Shown here one piece after another: positions 24,715 to 34,036 of a stretch of 64,000 nucleotides of DNA. Source of the DNA: Microbacterium kunmingense (lineage in GTDB: Bacteria; Actinomycetota; Actinomycetes; Actinomycetales; Microbacteriaceae); assembly GCF_023155745.1 (NCBI RefSeq), contig NZ_JAKNUS010000010.1, positions 62,001 through 126,000 on the forward strand, given 5' to 3'. Under the pieces are notes generated by a model. It saw only the letters and a list, made by a program, of their open reading frames with translations. It was not told where the DNA came from and searched no databases. The position numbers and the translations under genes were made by a program. The first letter of the stretch is position 1. Every line of letters begins with the position of its first letter.

Positions 24715-27700
24715 CTACCCCAGGCACTGGGGCCCGAGGAGACCCTTCAGCTCGCCGTACAGGTCGGCGGTCACCGTCACCGGCAACGGCACCTCGAAGA
24801 CCTTGGCCACACCGCCCTTGTGCAGGCGCAGGGTGACCTCGGTGTCGCCGCGGTGACGTGTCAGCACCTGGGCGAGCTCGCTCACCACCGTCTCGGTCGC
24901 CCGGTGCTCGGGGACGAGCAGGACCAGCGGTCCCGTGGCATCCACCGCCCCCAGATCGGGGACGAACGCCGACACCGCGTGCAGGTTCATCCCGTCATCG
25001 CGTCGCGACACCCGCCCGCGCACCACGAGGATCGAGTCGGCCTGCAGCATCGACTGGAACTCGATGTACGTCTTGCCCATGAACATCACGGTCACTTCTC
25101 CATCGAAGTCCTCGACGGTGATCATGCCGTAGGGATTGCCGCTGGACTTGGCGACCCGATGCTGCACGCTCGTGACGAGCCCGGCCACCGTGACCTGTTC
25201 GCCGTCGGCGATGTCCTCTGAGGCCAGAAGGTCGTGGATCGACAGCGAGGCGTGCTTGGCCAGGGGGATCTCCAGCCCCGCGAGCGGGTGGTCGGAGACG
25301 TACAGCCCGAGCATCTCGCGCTCGAAGGCCAGCTTGTCCTTCTTGGTCCACTCCGGTCGGTCGGGCACCTTCTGCACCTGCTGCGGTTCATCCCACAGCG
25401 AATCGAAGTCGAAACCGACCTCGCCGTTGGCCTCACGACGCTTGTCCAGGACGGCCTGCTCGGTGGCATCCTCATGGATCTCCATCAGCGCCCGGCGAGT
25501 CGATCCGAGCGAGTCGAAGGCGCCGGCCTTGATCAGCGACTCCACCGTCCTCTTGTTGGCGACGTGGACGGGCACCTTGCCGAGGAAGTCGTGGAAGGAG
25601 GTGAAGGGTGCCTCCTGCCGCGCGGTGACGATGGCGTCGACGACGTTGGCCCCGACGTTGCGCACAGCGCCGAGACCGAAGCGGATGTCTTCGCCGACGG
25701 CGGCGAAGTAGCGGATGGACTCCCCCACATCCGGCGGCAGCACCTTGATGCCCATCCGGCGGCACTCGTTGAGGTAGACGGCCATCTTGTCCTTCGAGTC
25801 GCCGACGCTCGTGAGGAGCGCGGCCATGTACTCGGCGGGATAGTGGGCCTTCAGGTACGCCGTCCAGTAGGAGACGAGACCGTAGGCGGCGGAGTGCGCT
25901 TTGTTGAAGGCGTAGTCCGAGAAGGGGAGCAGGATGTCCCACAGGGCCTTGATCGCGGCCTCGCCGTAGCCCCTCTCCTTCATTCCGCCGGAGAAGCCCT
26001 CGTACTGCTTGTCGAGCTCGGACTTCTTCTTCTTGCCCATCGCGCGACGGAGGATGTCGGCCTGTCCGAGCGAGAACCCCGCCACCTTCTGCGCGATCGC
26101 CATGACCTGCTCCTGATAGATGATCAGGCCGTAGCTGATGTCGAGGATGTCCCGCAGCGGCTCTTCGAGCTCCGGGTGGATCGGGGTGACCTCCTGCTGC
26201 CCGTTCTTGCGGAGCGCGTAGTTGATGTGCGAGTTCGCCCCCATGGGACCGGGACGGTACAGGGCGATGACGGCCGAGACGTCCTCGAAGTTGTCGGGCT
26301 TCATCAGACGCAGGAGAGAGCGCATCGGCCCCCCGTCGAGCTGGAAGACGCCGAGGGTGTCGCCGCGGGTGAGCAGCTCGTACGCCGCCGCGTCGTCGAG
26401 TGCGAGGTGCTCGAGGTCGAGCTCCTCGCCCCGGTTCATGCGGATGTTGTCCAGCGCGTCGGAGATGATGGTGAGGTTGCGCAGCCCCAGGAAGTCCATC
26501 TTGATGAGACCGAGTGCCTCACAGGACGGGTAGTCGAACTGGGTGACGATCTGCCCGTCCTGCTCGCGCCGCATGATCGGGATGATGTCGAGCAGCGGCT
26601 CCGAGGACATGATGACGCCGGCGGCATGGACGCCCCACTGGCGCTTCAGCCCCTCGAGTCCGAGCGCGCGGTCGAACACCGTCTTGGCCTCGGGATCGGT
26701 GTCGATGAGGGCCCGGAACTCGCTGGCCTCCTTGTAGCGCGGATGCTGGGGGTCGTACATGCCGCTCAGCGGCATGTCCTTGCCCATGACCGCGGGGGGC
26801 ATCGCCTTGGTCAGACGCTCCCCCATGCTGAAGGGGAACCCCAGGACCCGTCCGGCGTCCTTCAGCGCCTGCTTGGACTTGATCGTGCCGTACGTCACGA
26901 TCTGCGCGACCCGCTCCGAGCCGTACTTCGCGGTGACGTAGTCGATCACCTCGCCGCGGCGGCGGTCGTCGAAGTCCACGTCGAAGTCGGGCATCGACAC
27001 GCGGTCGGGGTTGAGGAAGCGCTCGAAGATGAGTCCGTGCTCGAGCGGGTCGAGGTCGGTGATGCGCATCGCGTAGGCCACCATGGACCCCGCGCCCGAT
27101 CCGCGCCCGGGGCCGACCCGGATGCCGTTGTCCTTGGCCCAGTTGATGAAGTCGGCGACGACGAGGAAGTAGCCCGGGAAACCCATCTGCAGGATGATGC
27201 CGGTCTCGTACTCCGCCTGCCGGCGCACCCTGTCGGGGATCCCGCCGGGGTATCGGTAGTGCAGGCCCTTCTCGACCTCCTTCACCAGCCAGCTGTCCTC
27301 GGTCTCTCCGTCGGGGACGGGGAAGCGGGGCATGTAGTTGGCGCTGGTGTTGAACTCGACCTCGCAGCGCTCGGCGATGAGGAGGGTGTTGTCGCAGGCC
27401 TCGGGGTGCTCGCGGAAGATCTGCCGCATCTCCTGCGCGGTCTTGACGTAGTACCCGTCGCCGTCGAACTTGAACCGGTTGGGGTCGTCGAGGGTCGATC
27501 CGGACTGCACGCACAGCAGCGCCGCGTGGGCGTCCGCCTCGTGCTGGTGGGTGTAGTGGGAGTCGTTGGTCGCCACCAGCGGGATGCCCAGATCCTTGGA
27601 GATGCGGATCAGATCGGTCATGACCCGCCGCTCGATGGCGAGTCCGTGATCCATGATCTCGGCGAAGTAGTTCTCCTTGCCGAGGATGTCCTGGAACTCG

Positions 27701-28227
27701 GCGGCCGCCGCCCGCGCCGCGTCGTACTGGCCGAGGCGCAGACGCGTCTGCACCTCGCCCGACGGGCATCCCGTCGTGGCGATGAGGCCCTTGCCGTAGG
27801 TCTCGAGCAGCTCGCGGTCCATGCGGGGCTTGAAGTAGTACCCCTCCATGCTCGACAGCGAGCTGAGGCGGAAGAGGTTGTGCATGCCCTCCGTGCTCTG
27901 GCTCCACATCGTCATATGGGTGTACGCCCCCGAGCCCGAGACGTCGTCGCTGCGCTGCTCGGGAGTGCCCCACTGCACCCGCGACTTGTCGCTGCGATGC
28001 GTGCCGGGCGTGACGTAGGCCTCGAGCCCGATGATCGGCTTGATTCCCGCCGCCTTCGCGGCGTTGTAGAACTCGAACGCGGCGAAGGTGTTGCCGTGGT
28101 CGGTGACGGCGATGGCAGGCATGCCGTAGTCGGCCGCGGCCTGGGTCATCGCACCGATCTTGGCGGCGCCGTCGAGCATCGAGTACTCGCTGTGCACGTG
28201 CAGGTGAACGAAGGAGTCGGATGCCAC
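24715..28227 (-). CDS. dnaE: DNA polymerase III alpha subunit
   Basis: 1170 residues, the replicative polymerase subunit. The N-terminal PHP domain begins 'FVHLHVHSEYSMLDGAAKIG' with metal-site His residues and 'AVTDHGNTFAAFEFYNAA'. The palm carries the catalytic aspartates in MPDFDVDFDDRRRGE, with 'RVGPGRGSGAGSMVAY' ahead of it. The finger region includes 'FQLDGGPMRSLLR' and 'RRAMGKKKKSELDKQ'. HhH and OB-fold regions follow ('GNPYGMITVEDFDGEVTVMF'). GTG 28227 is fixed by a TACGCT box exactly 6 nt upstream. A NUDIX gene diverges from it. Confidence 0.97.
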   Translation of the reverse strand: MASDSFVHLHVHSEYSMLDGAAKIGAMTQAAADYGMPAIAVTDHGNTFAAFEFYNAAKAAGIKPIIGLEAYVTPGTHRSDKSRVQWGTPEQRSDDVSGSGAYTHMTMWSQSTEGMHNLFRLSSLSSMEGYYFKPRMDRELLETYGKGLIATTGCPSGEVQTRLRLGQYDAARAAAAEFQDILGKENYFAEIMDHGLAIERRVMTDLIRISKDLGIPLVATNDSHYTHQHEADAHAALLCVQSGSTLDDPNRFKFDGDGYYVKTAQEMRQIFREHPEACDNTLLIAERCEVEFNTSANYMPRFPVPDGETEDSWLVKEVEKGLHYRYPGGIPDRVRRQAEYETGIILQMGFPGYFLVVADFINWAKDNGIRVGPGRGSGAGSMVAYAMRITDLDPLEHGLIFERFLNPDRVSMPDFDVDFDDRRRGEVIDYVTAKYGSERVAQIVTYGTIKSKQALKDAGRVLGFPFSMGERLTKAMPPAVMGKDMPLSGMYDPQHPRYKEASEFRALIDTDPEAKTVFDRALGLEGLKRQWGVHAAGVIMSSEPLLDIIPIMRREQDGQIVTQFDYPSCEALGLIKMDFLGLRNLTIISDALDNIRMNRGEELDLEHLALDDAAAYELLTRGDTLGVFQLDGGPMRSLLRLMKPDNFEDVSAVIALYRPGPMGANSHINYALRKNGQQEVTPIHPELEEPLRDILDISYGLIIYQEQVMAIAQKVAGFSLGQADILRRAMGKKKKSELDKQYEGFSGGMKERGYGEAAIKALWDILLPFSDYAFNKAHSAAYGLVSYWTAYLKAHYPAEYMAALLTSVGDSKDKMAVYLNECRRMGIKVLPPDVGESIRYFAAVGEDIRFGLGAVRNVGANVVDAIVTARQEAPFTSFHDFLGKVPVHVANKRTVESLIKAGAFDSLGSTRRALMEIHEDATEQAVLDKRREANGEVGFDFDSLWDEPQQVQKVPDRPEWTKKDKLAFEREMLGLYVSDHPLAGLEIPLAKHASLSIHDLLASEDIADGEQVTVAGLVTSVQHRVAKSSGNPYGMITVEDFDGEVTVMFMGKTYIEFQSMLQADSILVVRGRVSRRDDGMNLHAVSAFVPDLGAVDATGPLVLLVPEHRATETVVSELAQVLTRHRGDTEVTLRLHKGGVAKVFEVPLPVTVTADLYGELKGLLGPQCLG

Positions 28228-28233
28228 GGATCC

Positions 28234-28239
28234 AGCGTA
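28234..28239 (-). promoter_or_regulatory. -10 hexamer TACGCT of dnaE (leaderless)
   Basis: TACGCT on the minus strand, exactly 6 nt before the dnaE GTG at 28227. Confidence 0.55.
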
Positions 28240-28302
28240 CGCGGCGGGTCGGACACCGACGGCGTGTCGGATAGCGTGGCAGCCGGACAGAGGGAGAACG
28301 CC

Positions 28303-28776
28303 ATGCCGACACCTGATTTCGTGCGAGAGCTCCGCCGTTTCATCGGCACCCTCCCCCTCCCCCTCGTCGGGGTGACGGCAGTGATCGAGCGCGACGGCGA
28401 GGTCCTGCTGGGTCGCCGCAGCGACAACGGACGACTCACTCCGATGACGGGCATCGTCGATCCCGGCGAGGAGCCCGCCGACGCCGCCTGCCGGGAGACG
28501 GAGGAGGAGGCGGGGGTGGTCGTGCGCGCACTGAGGCTGGCCCTCGTGCACCAGATCCCGCGGATCACGTACGACAACGGCGACCAGAGCGACTACCTCG
28601 ACCTGACCTTCCGGTGCGCGTGGATCTCCGGCTCCCCCGAGCCCGTCGACGGGGAGATGACCGAGGTCGGCTGGTACCCCGCCGATGCGATCGAGGAGAT
28701 CCTCGACGACGACATGGCCGAGCGCGTCCGTCATGCCCTCCAGGACGGACCGGCGATCTTCAGTCAGGCGCGCTGA
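28303..28776 (+). CDS. NUDIX hydrolase
   Basis: 157 residues. The Nudix box is complete: G(x5)E(x7)REtEEEAGV in 'GIVDPGEEPADAACRETEEE' and the following AGV. It should hydrolyse a nucleoside diphosphate derivative in the cytoplasm; the substrate is not evident, and MutT-like sanitation is one option given the divergent dnaE. ATG 28303 has AGGGAGA 5-6 nt upstream, and a TAGCGT box at 28271-28276 could serve as its -10. Confidence 0.92.
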   Translation: MPTPDFVRELRRFIGTLPLPLVGVTAVIERDGEVLLGRRSDNGRLTPMTGIVDPGEEPADAACRETEEEAGVVVRALRLALVHQIPRITYDNGDQSDYLDLTFRCAWISGSPEPVDGEMTEVGWYPADAIEEILDDDMAERVRHALQDGPAIFSQAR

Positions 28777-28924
28777 GCGGTCGCCCGCTCAGGTCAGGTC
28801 GCGTCTCATGAGGACGCGCGGAAACCCGTTCAGCACACCAGCAGACATTCGAGGTCGGCTTCTTCGGACCGACCATCGTGCGGATGTCGTCGAACTCCGC
28901 GGCCGGTCTCACCTGAATCACCAT
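28760..28924 (-). pseudogene. Truncated GNAT acetyltransferase gene (N-terminal fragment)
   Basis: Minus strand from ATG 28924: 54 codons reading 'MVIQVRPAAEFDDIRTMVGP' then 'KKPTSNVCWC'. This is the characteristic beginning of a GNAT family whose members continue for another 130 or so residues after the CWC. Here the homology stops after the CWC, and the frame ends inside the convergent NUDIX gene. The acetyl-CoA binding part is missing, so this is a deletion remnant. The rest of the 28777-28962 gap holds no other feature. Confidence 0.55.
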
Positions 28925-28962
28925 GACGCCACCCTGCCGCCGGCCGCCGACATCGTCGCGTG

Positions 28963-29883
28963 TCATTCGCCGCGGAGAATCTCCAGCGCGGCAGCGAGAT
29001 CGGGGGGATAGTCCGAGGCGAACTCCGTCCACTCCCCGGTGCCGGGGTGGGTGAAGGCAAGGCGGTGAGCATGCAGCCACTGCCGGGACAGCCCCAGCCG
29101 CGCACTGAGGTTCGGATCGGCGCCGTAGAGAGGGTCGCCGACGCAGGGATGCCGGTGGGCGGCCATGTGCACGCGGATCTGGTGCGTCCGCCCCGTCTCC
29201 AGGTGGATCTCCAGCAGTGAGGCGCCGGGAAAGGCCTCGAGGGTCTCGTAGTGGGTGACCGAGTCCTTCCCCGCGGGCGTCACCGCGAACCTCCAGGAGT
29301 GGGTGGGGTGCCGTCCGATCGGCGCATCGATCGTGCCCGCCAGCGGGTCGGGGTGCCCCTGGACGACGGCGTGGTAGACCTTCTCGACCTCGCGCTCTTT
29401 GAAGGCGTGCTTGAGTGCGGTGTACGCCGCCTCCGTCTTCGCGACGACCATGAGGCCGCTCGTCCCGACGTCGAGGCGGTGGACGATGCCCTGACGCTCG
29501 GCCGCGCCGGTCGTGGCGACGCGTACGCCCGCCGCCGCGAGGGCACCGAGGACCGTGGGGCCCTCCCATCCGACCGACGGATGTGCGGCGACGCCGGCCG
29601 GCTTGTCCACGACGATGAGGTCGTCATCCTGGTGCACCACGCCGAGGTCGGGCACGGCCACGGGGATCACGCGGGGCTCTTCCTTGGCCGCCCACTCGAC
29701 ATCGAGCCAGGCACCCCCGCGGAGGCGATCCGACTTCACCAGGGCGCGCCCGTCCATCCGCGCCCCACCGGCTTCGAGCACCTCGCCGGCGAACGTGCGG
29801 GAGAAGCCCAGCATCTTCGCCAGGGCCGCGTCGGCGCGGGTGCCGTCGAGGCCGTCCGGGACGAGGAGATGTCGTGACTCCAC
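28963..29883 (-). CDS. RluA/RluD-family pseudouridine synthase
   Basis: 306 residues. An S4 RNA-binding domain at the N-terminus ('[20 protein letters not shown]') is followed by the catalytic domain: '[18 protein letters not shown]', the active-site Asp in '[19 protein letters not shown]', then '[19 protein letters not shown]' and 'GDPLYG'. It converts uridines in rRNA to pseudouridine, most likely in 23S rRNA as for RluD. GTG 29883 follows the lspA stop by 1 nt, so the two are coupled, as in many bacteria. The longer frame to 29937 would lie inside lspA. Confidence 0.93.
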   Translation of the reverse strand: MESRHLLVPDGLDGTRADAALAKMLGFSRTFAGEVLEAGGARMDGRALVKSDRLRGGAWLDVEWAAKEEPRVIPVAVPDLGVVHQDDDLIVVDKPAGVAAHPSVGWEGPTVLGALAAAGVRVATTGAAERQGIVHRLDVGTSGLMVVAKTEAAYTALKHAFKEREVEKVYHAVVQGHPDPLAGTIDAPIGRHPTHSWRFAVTPAGKDSVTHYETLEAFPGASLLEIHLETGRTHQIRVHMAAHRHPCVGDPLYGADPNLSARLGLSRQWLHAHRLAFTHPGTGEWTEFASDYPPDLAAALEILRGE

Positions 29884-29884
29884 G

Positions 29885-30466
29885 TCAGTCGGCCGCCCGC
29901 TCGGAGCGCGGTGCGGAGTCGGCCGGGGCGGGTTCACCCTTGCGCGCGGAGCGCTCCTGAGGGGTGCCGTCGAGGTGCGGACCGAACAGCACGAGGGCGG
30001 CGACGGAGATCATCATCGTCACGATGAAGATGTCGGCCACGTTGTAGATCGCAGGCATCATCCACGGGGTGTTGATGAAGTCCACCACGTGACCGACCGG
30101 GAACCCGGGTTCGCGGAGGAGCCGGTCGGTGAGGTTGCCCAGGACCCCGCCGAGGAGCAGACCGAGGACGACCGCCCAGAGGCGGGAGCGCAGCCGCGTC
30201 AGTGCCAGGAAGACGATGACGACGGCGACCACCGCGAGGGCGATGGTGAAGATCCAGGTGACGTCCTCACCGAGGGAGAAGGCGGCACCGGGATTGCGGG
30301 TGAGGTAGAAGATCAGGAAATCGCCGAGGATGCGGACCGGCTCCTGATAGGGCAGGTTCTCGAGGGCGAGGTACTTCGTGAACTGGTCGGCGGCCAGCAC
30401 GATCGTCGCGAGGATCACGACGATGATGCTGGCCGCCGCCCGGTGAAGCGGGGTTCGACCGGTCAA
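29885..30466 (-). CDS. lspA: Lipoprotein signal peptidase (signal peptidase II)
   Basis: 193 residues with four transmembrane helices. The catalytic aspartates lie in '[12 protein letters not shown]' and '[14 protein letters not shown]', and '[13 protein letters not shown]' and '[13 protein letters not shown]' are conserved family segments. It cleaves the signal of diacylglyceryl-prolipoproteins; several lipoproteins in this window (CtaC and those at 242 and 4803) are possible substrates. TTG 30466 is the only start compatible with the complete first helix. It lies 3 nt after divIVA. The tail beyond the last helix is hydrophilic and about 30 residues longer than in E. coli LspA. Confidence 0.95.
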   Translation of the reverse strand: MTGRTPLHRAAASIIVVILATIVLAADQFTKYLALENLPYQEPVRILGDFLIFYLTRNPGAAFSLGEDVTWIFTIALAVVAVVIVFLALTRLRSRLWAVVLGLLLGGVLGNLTDRLLREPGFPVGHVVDFINTPWMMPAIYNVADIFIVTMMISVAALVLFGPHLDGTPQERSARKGEPAPADSAPRSERAAD

Positions 30467-30469
30467 CGA

Positions 30470-31063
30470 CTACAGGCCGACGGCCGGCACGGGGGCAGAC
30501 CCCGTCGCGGTCGAGGATGCGTCCAGATCGCGCAGGTGCCCCTCGATGTAGCTGCGCAGCTGCGTGCGGTAGTCGCGCTCGAACTGGCGCAGCTCGCTGA
30601 TGCGGCCCTCCAGGGTGGCGCGCTCCTTCTCGAGGCGGGCGATCTCGTCGCGGCCCCGGGCCTCGGCCTCGGAAACGATCGAGGCGGCCTGGGCCTGCGC
30701 GTCGGAGATGAGCTGGTCGCGCTTGGCGCGGCCCTCGGCGACGTGCTCGTCGTGCAGACGCTGCGCGAGCTCGATGATCCCCGCGCTCGCGGCACTCGGC
30801 GAGCCGGCGTCGGCGGCGGGCGCGGCCTCGGGGGCGGCTGCCGGAACCTCGGCGACGGGGGCGGCGACGGGCGCCGGGGCGGCGGACTCGCCCGACTCGA
30901 GCGCGGCGAGCTTGGCCTTCAGCTCCTCGTTCTCGGCGATGGTCTTGCGCCACTCGACGACGATCTCGTCGAGGAAGTCATCGACCTCGTCCGGGTCGAA
31001 ACCCTCCTTGAAGCGGACGTGCTGGAACTGCTTGGTGACGACGTCATCGGGGGTCAATGCCAT
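30470..31063 (-). CDS. divIVA: Cell-division / polar growth protein DivIVA (Wag31)
   Basis: 197 residues. The N-terminal DivIVA domain reads MALTPDDVVTKQFQHVRFKE ... 'YDPDEVDDFLDEI'-type sequence ('FDPDEVDDFLDEIVVEW'), which contacts membrane at negative curvature. An Ala/Pro-rich linker (about 60-90) separates it from a C-terminal coiled coil rich in Glu, Arg and Gln. In Actinobacteria it organises the growing poles and is essential. ATG 31063 has AGAGGA 8 nt upstream. It has its own promoter and ends the dcw cluster; lspA and the RluD gene follow closely. Confidence 0.95.
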   Translation of the reverse strand: MALTPDDVVTKQFQHVRFKEGFDPDEVDDFLDEIVVEWRKTIAENEELKAKLAALESGESAAPAPVAAPVAEVPAAAPEAAPAADAGSPSAASAGIIELAQRLHDEHVAEGRAKRDQLISDAQAQAASIVSEAEARGRDEIARLEKERATLEGRISELRQFERDYRTQLRSYIEGHLRDLDASSTATGSAPVPAVGL

Positions 31064-31139
31064 GGTGATTCCTCTTTCGAGCTGGTCGTTGGCCGACGTC
31101 GCGGCCCTCCCACCGTCCTGCGGCGGTCGTATCCAGCCA

Positions 31140-31168
31140 AGCATAGCCCCGGGCCCCGGAGGTGTCGA
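31140..31168 (-). promoter_or_regulatory. divIVA promoter
   Basis: On the minus strand, TCGACA (31168-31163) and TATGCT (31145-31140) are separated by exactly 17 bp, a good vegetative sigma-type promoter. The leader would be about 70 nt. It fills the 120-bp gap between yggT and divIVA. Confidence 0.6.
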
Positions 31169-31183
31169 AGGCGCCGGAGGGGG

Positions 31184-31486
31184 TCAGACCATCGTGAGCG
31201 AGCGGGTGACGGCGAGCAGGATGAAGCAGAGCAGCATCGTCAGCGCGAAGCCGAAATCCAGTGCGACCGGCCCCACCCGCAGGGGCGGGATGAAACGCCG
31301 GAACATCTTGATCGGCGGATCGGTGACGGTGTAGACGACCTCGGCGAGCACCAGGCCTACGCCCTTCGGCCGCCATTCGCGGTTGAAGAAGGGGATCCAC
31401 TCGAGCACCAGGCGCCCGAGCAGGACGAAGACGTAGATGAAGAGGATCGCGTTGAGGATGGAAGCGATGAACGCGATGACGGGCAC
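31184..31486 (-). CDS. YggT family membrane protein
   Basis: 100 residues with two hydrophobic stretches ('IASILNAILFIYVFVLLGRL' and 'FGFALTMLLCFILLAVT') around 'WIPFF' and 'VYTVTDPPIKMFRRFIPPL', the YggT signature. Its position between sepF and divIVA is conserved in Gram-positives, which suggests a role with the division machinery at the membrane. GTG 31486 begins 9 nt after the sepF stop. Confidence 0.92.
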   Translation of the reverse strand: MPVIAFIASILNAILFIYVFVLLGRLVLEWIPFFNREWRPKGVGLVLAEVVYTVTDPPIKMFRRFIPPLRVGPVALDFGFALTMLLCFILLAVTRSLTMV

Positions 31487-31495
31487 GTACTAAGG

Positions 31496-31951
31496 CTACG
31501 AGAAGGGCACGGCTTCCGGGTCCGCGTGCGCGATCGCACCGTCTCCGGACACGGCGACATTCTCGGGCGAGAGCAGGAACACCTTGCTGGTGACACGCTC
31601 AATACGCCCGTAGAGTCCGAGCGAAAGACCGCTGGCGAAGTCGATGAGGCGTCGCGCATCGGCATCGGACATCTGCGACAGGTTGATGATCACCGGGATA
31701 CCGTCCCGGAAGTTCTCGGCGATGACCTGGGCGTCCCGATACTGCTTGGGGTGCACGGTCAGGATCTCGCTCACCGCCGTGGGCGCCGGCTGACGGACCA
31801 CCGCAGGACGGTGGATCGGGGTGATGGGGGCCGCCTTCTCGACCGCCTGCGGCTTCTGCCGAGCTGCCGGCTGGGACGCGGGCTCTTCGTAGACCTCTTC
31901 CTCATCGGCGAGGCCCAGGTACACCATGGTCTTCTTGAGCGGGTTCGACAT
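31496..31951 (-). CDS. sepF: Cell division protein SepF
   Basis: 151 residues. The N-terminus [19 protein letters not shown] is the amphipathic membrane-targeting helix region. After a Pro/Ala linker comes the SepF core (about 60-150): '[20 protein letters not shown]', '[20 protein letters not shown]' and '[14 protein letters not shown]'. It anchors FtsZ to the membrane, the role FtsA plays elsewhere; there is no ftsA here. A strong GGAGG precedes the start. Confidence 0.96.
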   Translation of the reverse strand: MSNPLKKTMVYLGLADEEEVYEEPASQPAARQKPQAVEKAAPITPIHRPAVVRQPAPTAVSEILTVHPKQYRDAQVIAENFRDGIPVIINLSQMSDADARRLIDFASGLSLGLYGRIERVTSKVFLLSPENVAVSGDGAIAHADPEAVPFS

Positions 31952-31984
31952 CGGATCCTCCGTTTGCTCGTGTCGTTTCCGAGG

Positions 31985-32707
31985 TTAACCGCGCTCGGGC
32001 CGCGGGCCGGTGATTGCCGTGCCGATACGTAGGTGTGTCGCGCCGACGGCGATCGCCTCGGCGAAGTCTCCGGTCATCCCCGCCGACAACCAGGTCGCAT
32101 CGGGGACGACGGTCCGCACCGCCTCCGCGTACCGCGCGAGGCGCTCGAAGGCAGCCGCAGGGGCCTCGTCGAGGGGAGCGACGGCCATGACGCCGCGGAC
32201 GCGCAGCGTGTCGCAGCCTGCCGCGTGGACCGCGAGGGCCGTCAACTCGCCGGGCGCCACGCCGCCTCGCCCGGGGTCGTCGGTGAGATTGACCTGGAGG
32301 AGGACATCCAGCGGAGGCTCGGACTCTTTCGCGGCCCGATCGAGGGCGTCGGCGATCTTCGGACGATCCACCGAGTGCACGACGGAAGCGGCCGAGCGGA
32401 TCGCCCGGGCTTTGTTGGTCTGCGCCTGCCCGATGAAGTGCCAGCGGAGACCTGCCAGTGAGCCGACGGCCTCGTGCTTGGCCGAGAGCTCCTGCTGACG
32501 GTTCTCACCCACGTCGCGGACGTCCAGCTCGTACAGCCGCCCCACGAGACGGGCGGGGTGGAATTTCGTCACCACGATCCGGGTGATCTCCTCGGGCCTG
32601 CGACCCGACGAGCGCGCCGCGTCGGCGATGCGCGCATCCACGGCGGCGAGCCGCCGGGCGAGGTCGTCCTCGTCCGGCGGCTCGCCGTGTGTCGCGGGGA
32701 TGCTCAT
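31985..32707 (-). CDS. YggS family PLP homeostasis protein
   Basis: 240 residues with an alanine-racemase N-terminal fold. The PLP lysine is in 'RIVVTKFHPARL', and 'DVGENRQQELSAKHEAV', 'WHFIGQAQTNKARAI' and 'GMTGDFAEAIAVGATHLRIG' bind the cofactor phosphate. It buffers free pyridoxal phosphate and has no known catalytic turnover. It sits between ftsZ and sepF, as in many Gram-positive bacteria. Confidence 0.94.
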   Translation of the reverse strand: MSIPATHGEPPDEDDLARRLAAVDARIADAARSSGRRPEEITRIVVTKFHPARLVGRLYELDVRDVGENRQQELSAKHEAVGSLAGLRWHFIGQAQTNKARAIRSAASVVHSVDRPKIADALDRAAKESEPPLDVLLQVNLTDDPGRGGVAPGELTALAVHAAGCDTLRVRGVMAVAPLDEAPAAAFERLARYAEAVRTVVPDATWLSAGMTGDFAEAIAVGATHLRIGTAITGPRPERG

Positions 32708-32723
32708 CGCGCGGCGATGTGAA

Positions 32724-33884
32724 TCACTTCAGGAAGTCGGGGATGTCGAGGTCGTCATCACCGAACGCCGAGTCGTACCCGGTGTCGGGCACGGACGCAC
32801 CCACCGAGACGGACTCCTTCTTCGGCTCGACCCGCTCGGGCTCGACGTCGCGCGCGGCGTCGACAGCGGGCATCGCGGGCACGACCGGCACGGTGGCCGG
32901 GCGGGCCGCGGCGACCGGATCGATCCGCAGCGACGGCTCGCCGCCGTCGAATCCGGCTGCGATGACCGTCACACGGACCTCGTCACCGAGGGTGTCGTCG
33001 ATCACCGTGCCGAAGATGATGTTGGCCTCGGGGTGCGCGGCCTCCTTCACCAGCTGTGCGGCGTCGTTGATCTCGAAGATGCCGAGGTTGGAACCACCCT
33101 GGATCGACAGCAGCACGCCGTGCGCACCCTCGATCGACGCCTCCAGCAGGGGCGACTCCACTGCGAGCTCGGCGGCCTTGATGGCCCGGTCGGCCCCGCG
33201 CGCGGAGCCGATGCCCATCAGCGCCGATCCGGCGCCCTGCATGACCGACTTGACGTCGGCGAAGTCGAGGTTGATCAGACCGGGAGTCGTGATCAGGTCG
33301 GTGATGCCCTGCACACCGGCGAGCAGCACCTGATCGGCGGTGGCGAAGGCCTCCACCATCGAGATGCCGCGATCGCTGATCTCGAGCAGGCGGTCGTTCG
33401 GCACGACGATGAGGGTGTCGACCTCTTCCTTCAGCCGCGCGACGCCGGCCTCGGCCTGGCTCTGCCGGCGACGGCCTTCGAAGGAGAAGGGCTTGGTGAC
33501 CACACCGATGGTGAGGGCGCCGATGGACTTGGCGATCTTCGCGACCACCGGGGCGCCGCCGGTGCCGGTGCCGCCGCCTTCGCCCGCCGTGACGAAGACC
33601 ATGTCGGCGCCGCGCAGGGCCTCTTCGATCTCCTCCGCGTGATCCTCCGCCGCACGACGTCCCACCTCGGGGTCGGCGCCTGCGCCCAGACCGCGCGTGA
33701 GCTCTCGGCCGACGTCGAGTTTGACGTCGGCGTCGCTCATGAGCAGCGCCTGGGCGTCGGTGTTGATCGCGATGAACTCCACGCCGCGCAACCCGAGTTC
33801 GATCATGCGGTTGACGGCGTTCACGCCGCCGCCACCCACACCGACCACCTTGATCACGGCGAGGTAGTTCTGGTTCTGGCTCAT
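32724..33884 (-). CDS. ftsZ: Cell division GTPase FtsZ
   Basis: 386 residues. '[17 protein letters not shown]' and the tubulin signature '[17 protein letters not shown]' bind GTP. '[17 protein letters not shown]' carries the T7-loop region and '[19 protein letters not shown]' ends the core. After a Pro/Ala/Val linker, the conserved tail peptide '[11 protein letters not shown]' for SepF and other partners is intact. It forms the cytokinetic ring. It has an AT-rich upstream region of 152 bp with palindromes, suggesting its own promoter. Confidence 0.98.
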   Translation of the reverse strand: MSQNQNYLAVIKVVGVGGGGVNAVNRMIELGLRGVEFIAINTDAQALLMSDADVKLDVGRELTRGLGAGADPEVGRRAAEDHAEEIEEALRGADMVFVTAGEGGGTGTGGAPVVAKIAKSIGALTIGVVTKPFSFEGRRRQSQAEAGVARLKEEVDTLIVVPNDRLLEISDRGISMVEAFATADQVLLAGVQGITDLITTPGLINLDFADVKSVMQGAGSALMGIGSARGADRAIKAAELAVESPLLEASIEGAHGVLLSIQGGSNLGIFEINDAAQLVKEAAHPEANIIFGTVIDDTLGDEVRVTVIAAGFDGGEPSLRIDPVAAARPATVPVVPAMPAVDAARDVEPERVEPKKESVSVGASVPDTGYDSAFGDDDLDIPDFLK

Positions 33885-33911
33885 GCCGGCCTCCGTCTTC
33901 CCGAACCTTCA

Positions 33912-33952
33912 ACCTCTACTAGAGGTATAAAGAATTGCTCGGTATGCAATTC
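33912..33952 (-). promoter_or_regulatory. ftsZ upstream region with two palindromes
   Basis: This is the most AT-rich part of the 152-bp ftsQ-ftsZ gap. ACCTCTA-C-TAGAGGT (33912-33926) and GAATTGC-N7-GCAATTC (33932-33952) are inverted repeats. TATACC and TTGCAT elements on the minus strand lie within it, though with short spacing (14 bp), so the exact promoter is uncertain. Binding of a regulator or an mRNA hairpin in the ftsZ leader are both possible. Confidence 0.5.
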
Positions 33953-34036
33953 CTGTTCTTGAAGGTAGGCGGCCGATGCGGCTCGGCGCGGAGGGACGCG
34001 GCGTGTCGCGACATCCTGATTTCTCGCCGTCGAGGA

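Noticed and set aside
25234..28776. 1180-codon open frame on the plus strand opposite dnaE
   Set aside because: It is the mirror of a high-GC coding strand, has the composition of an antisense frame (Leu/Arg/Val/Gly/Asp/His-rich, no motifs) and includes the real NUDIX gene only at its end. dnaE motifs on the other strand are decisive.
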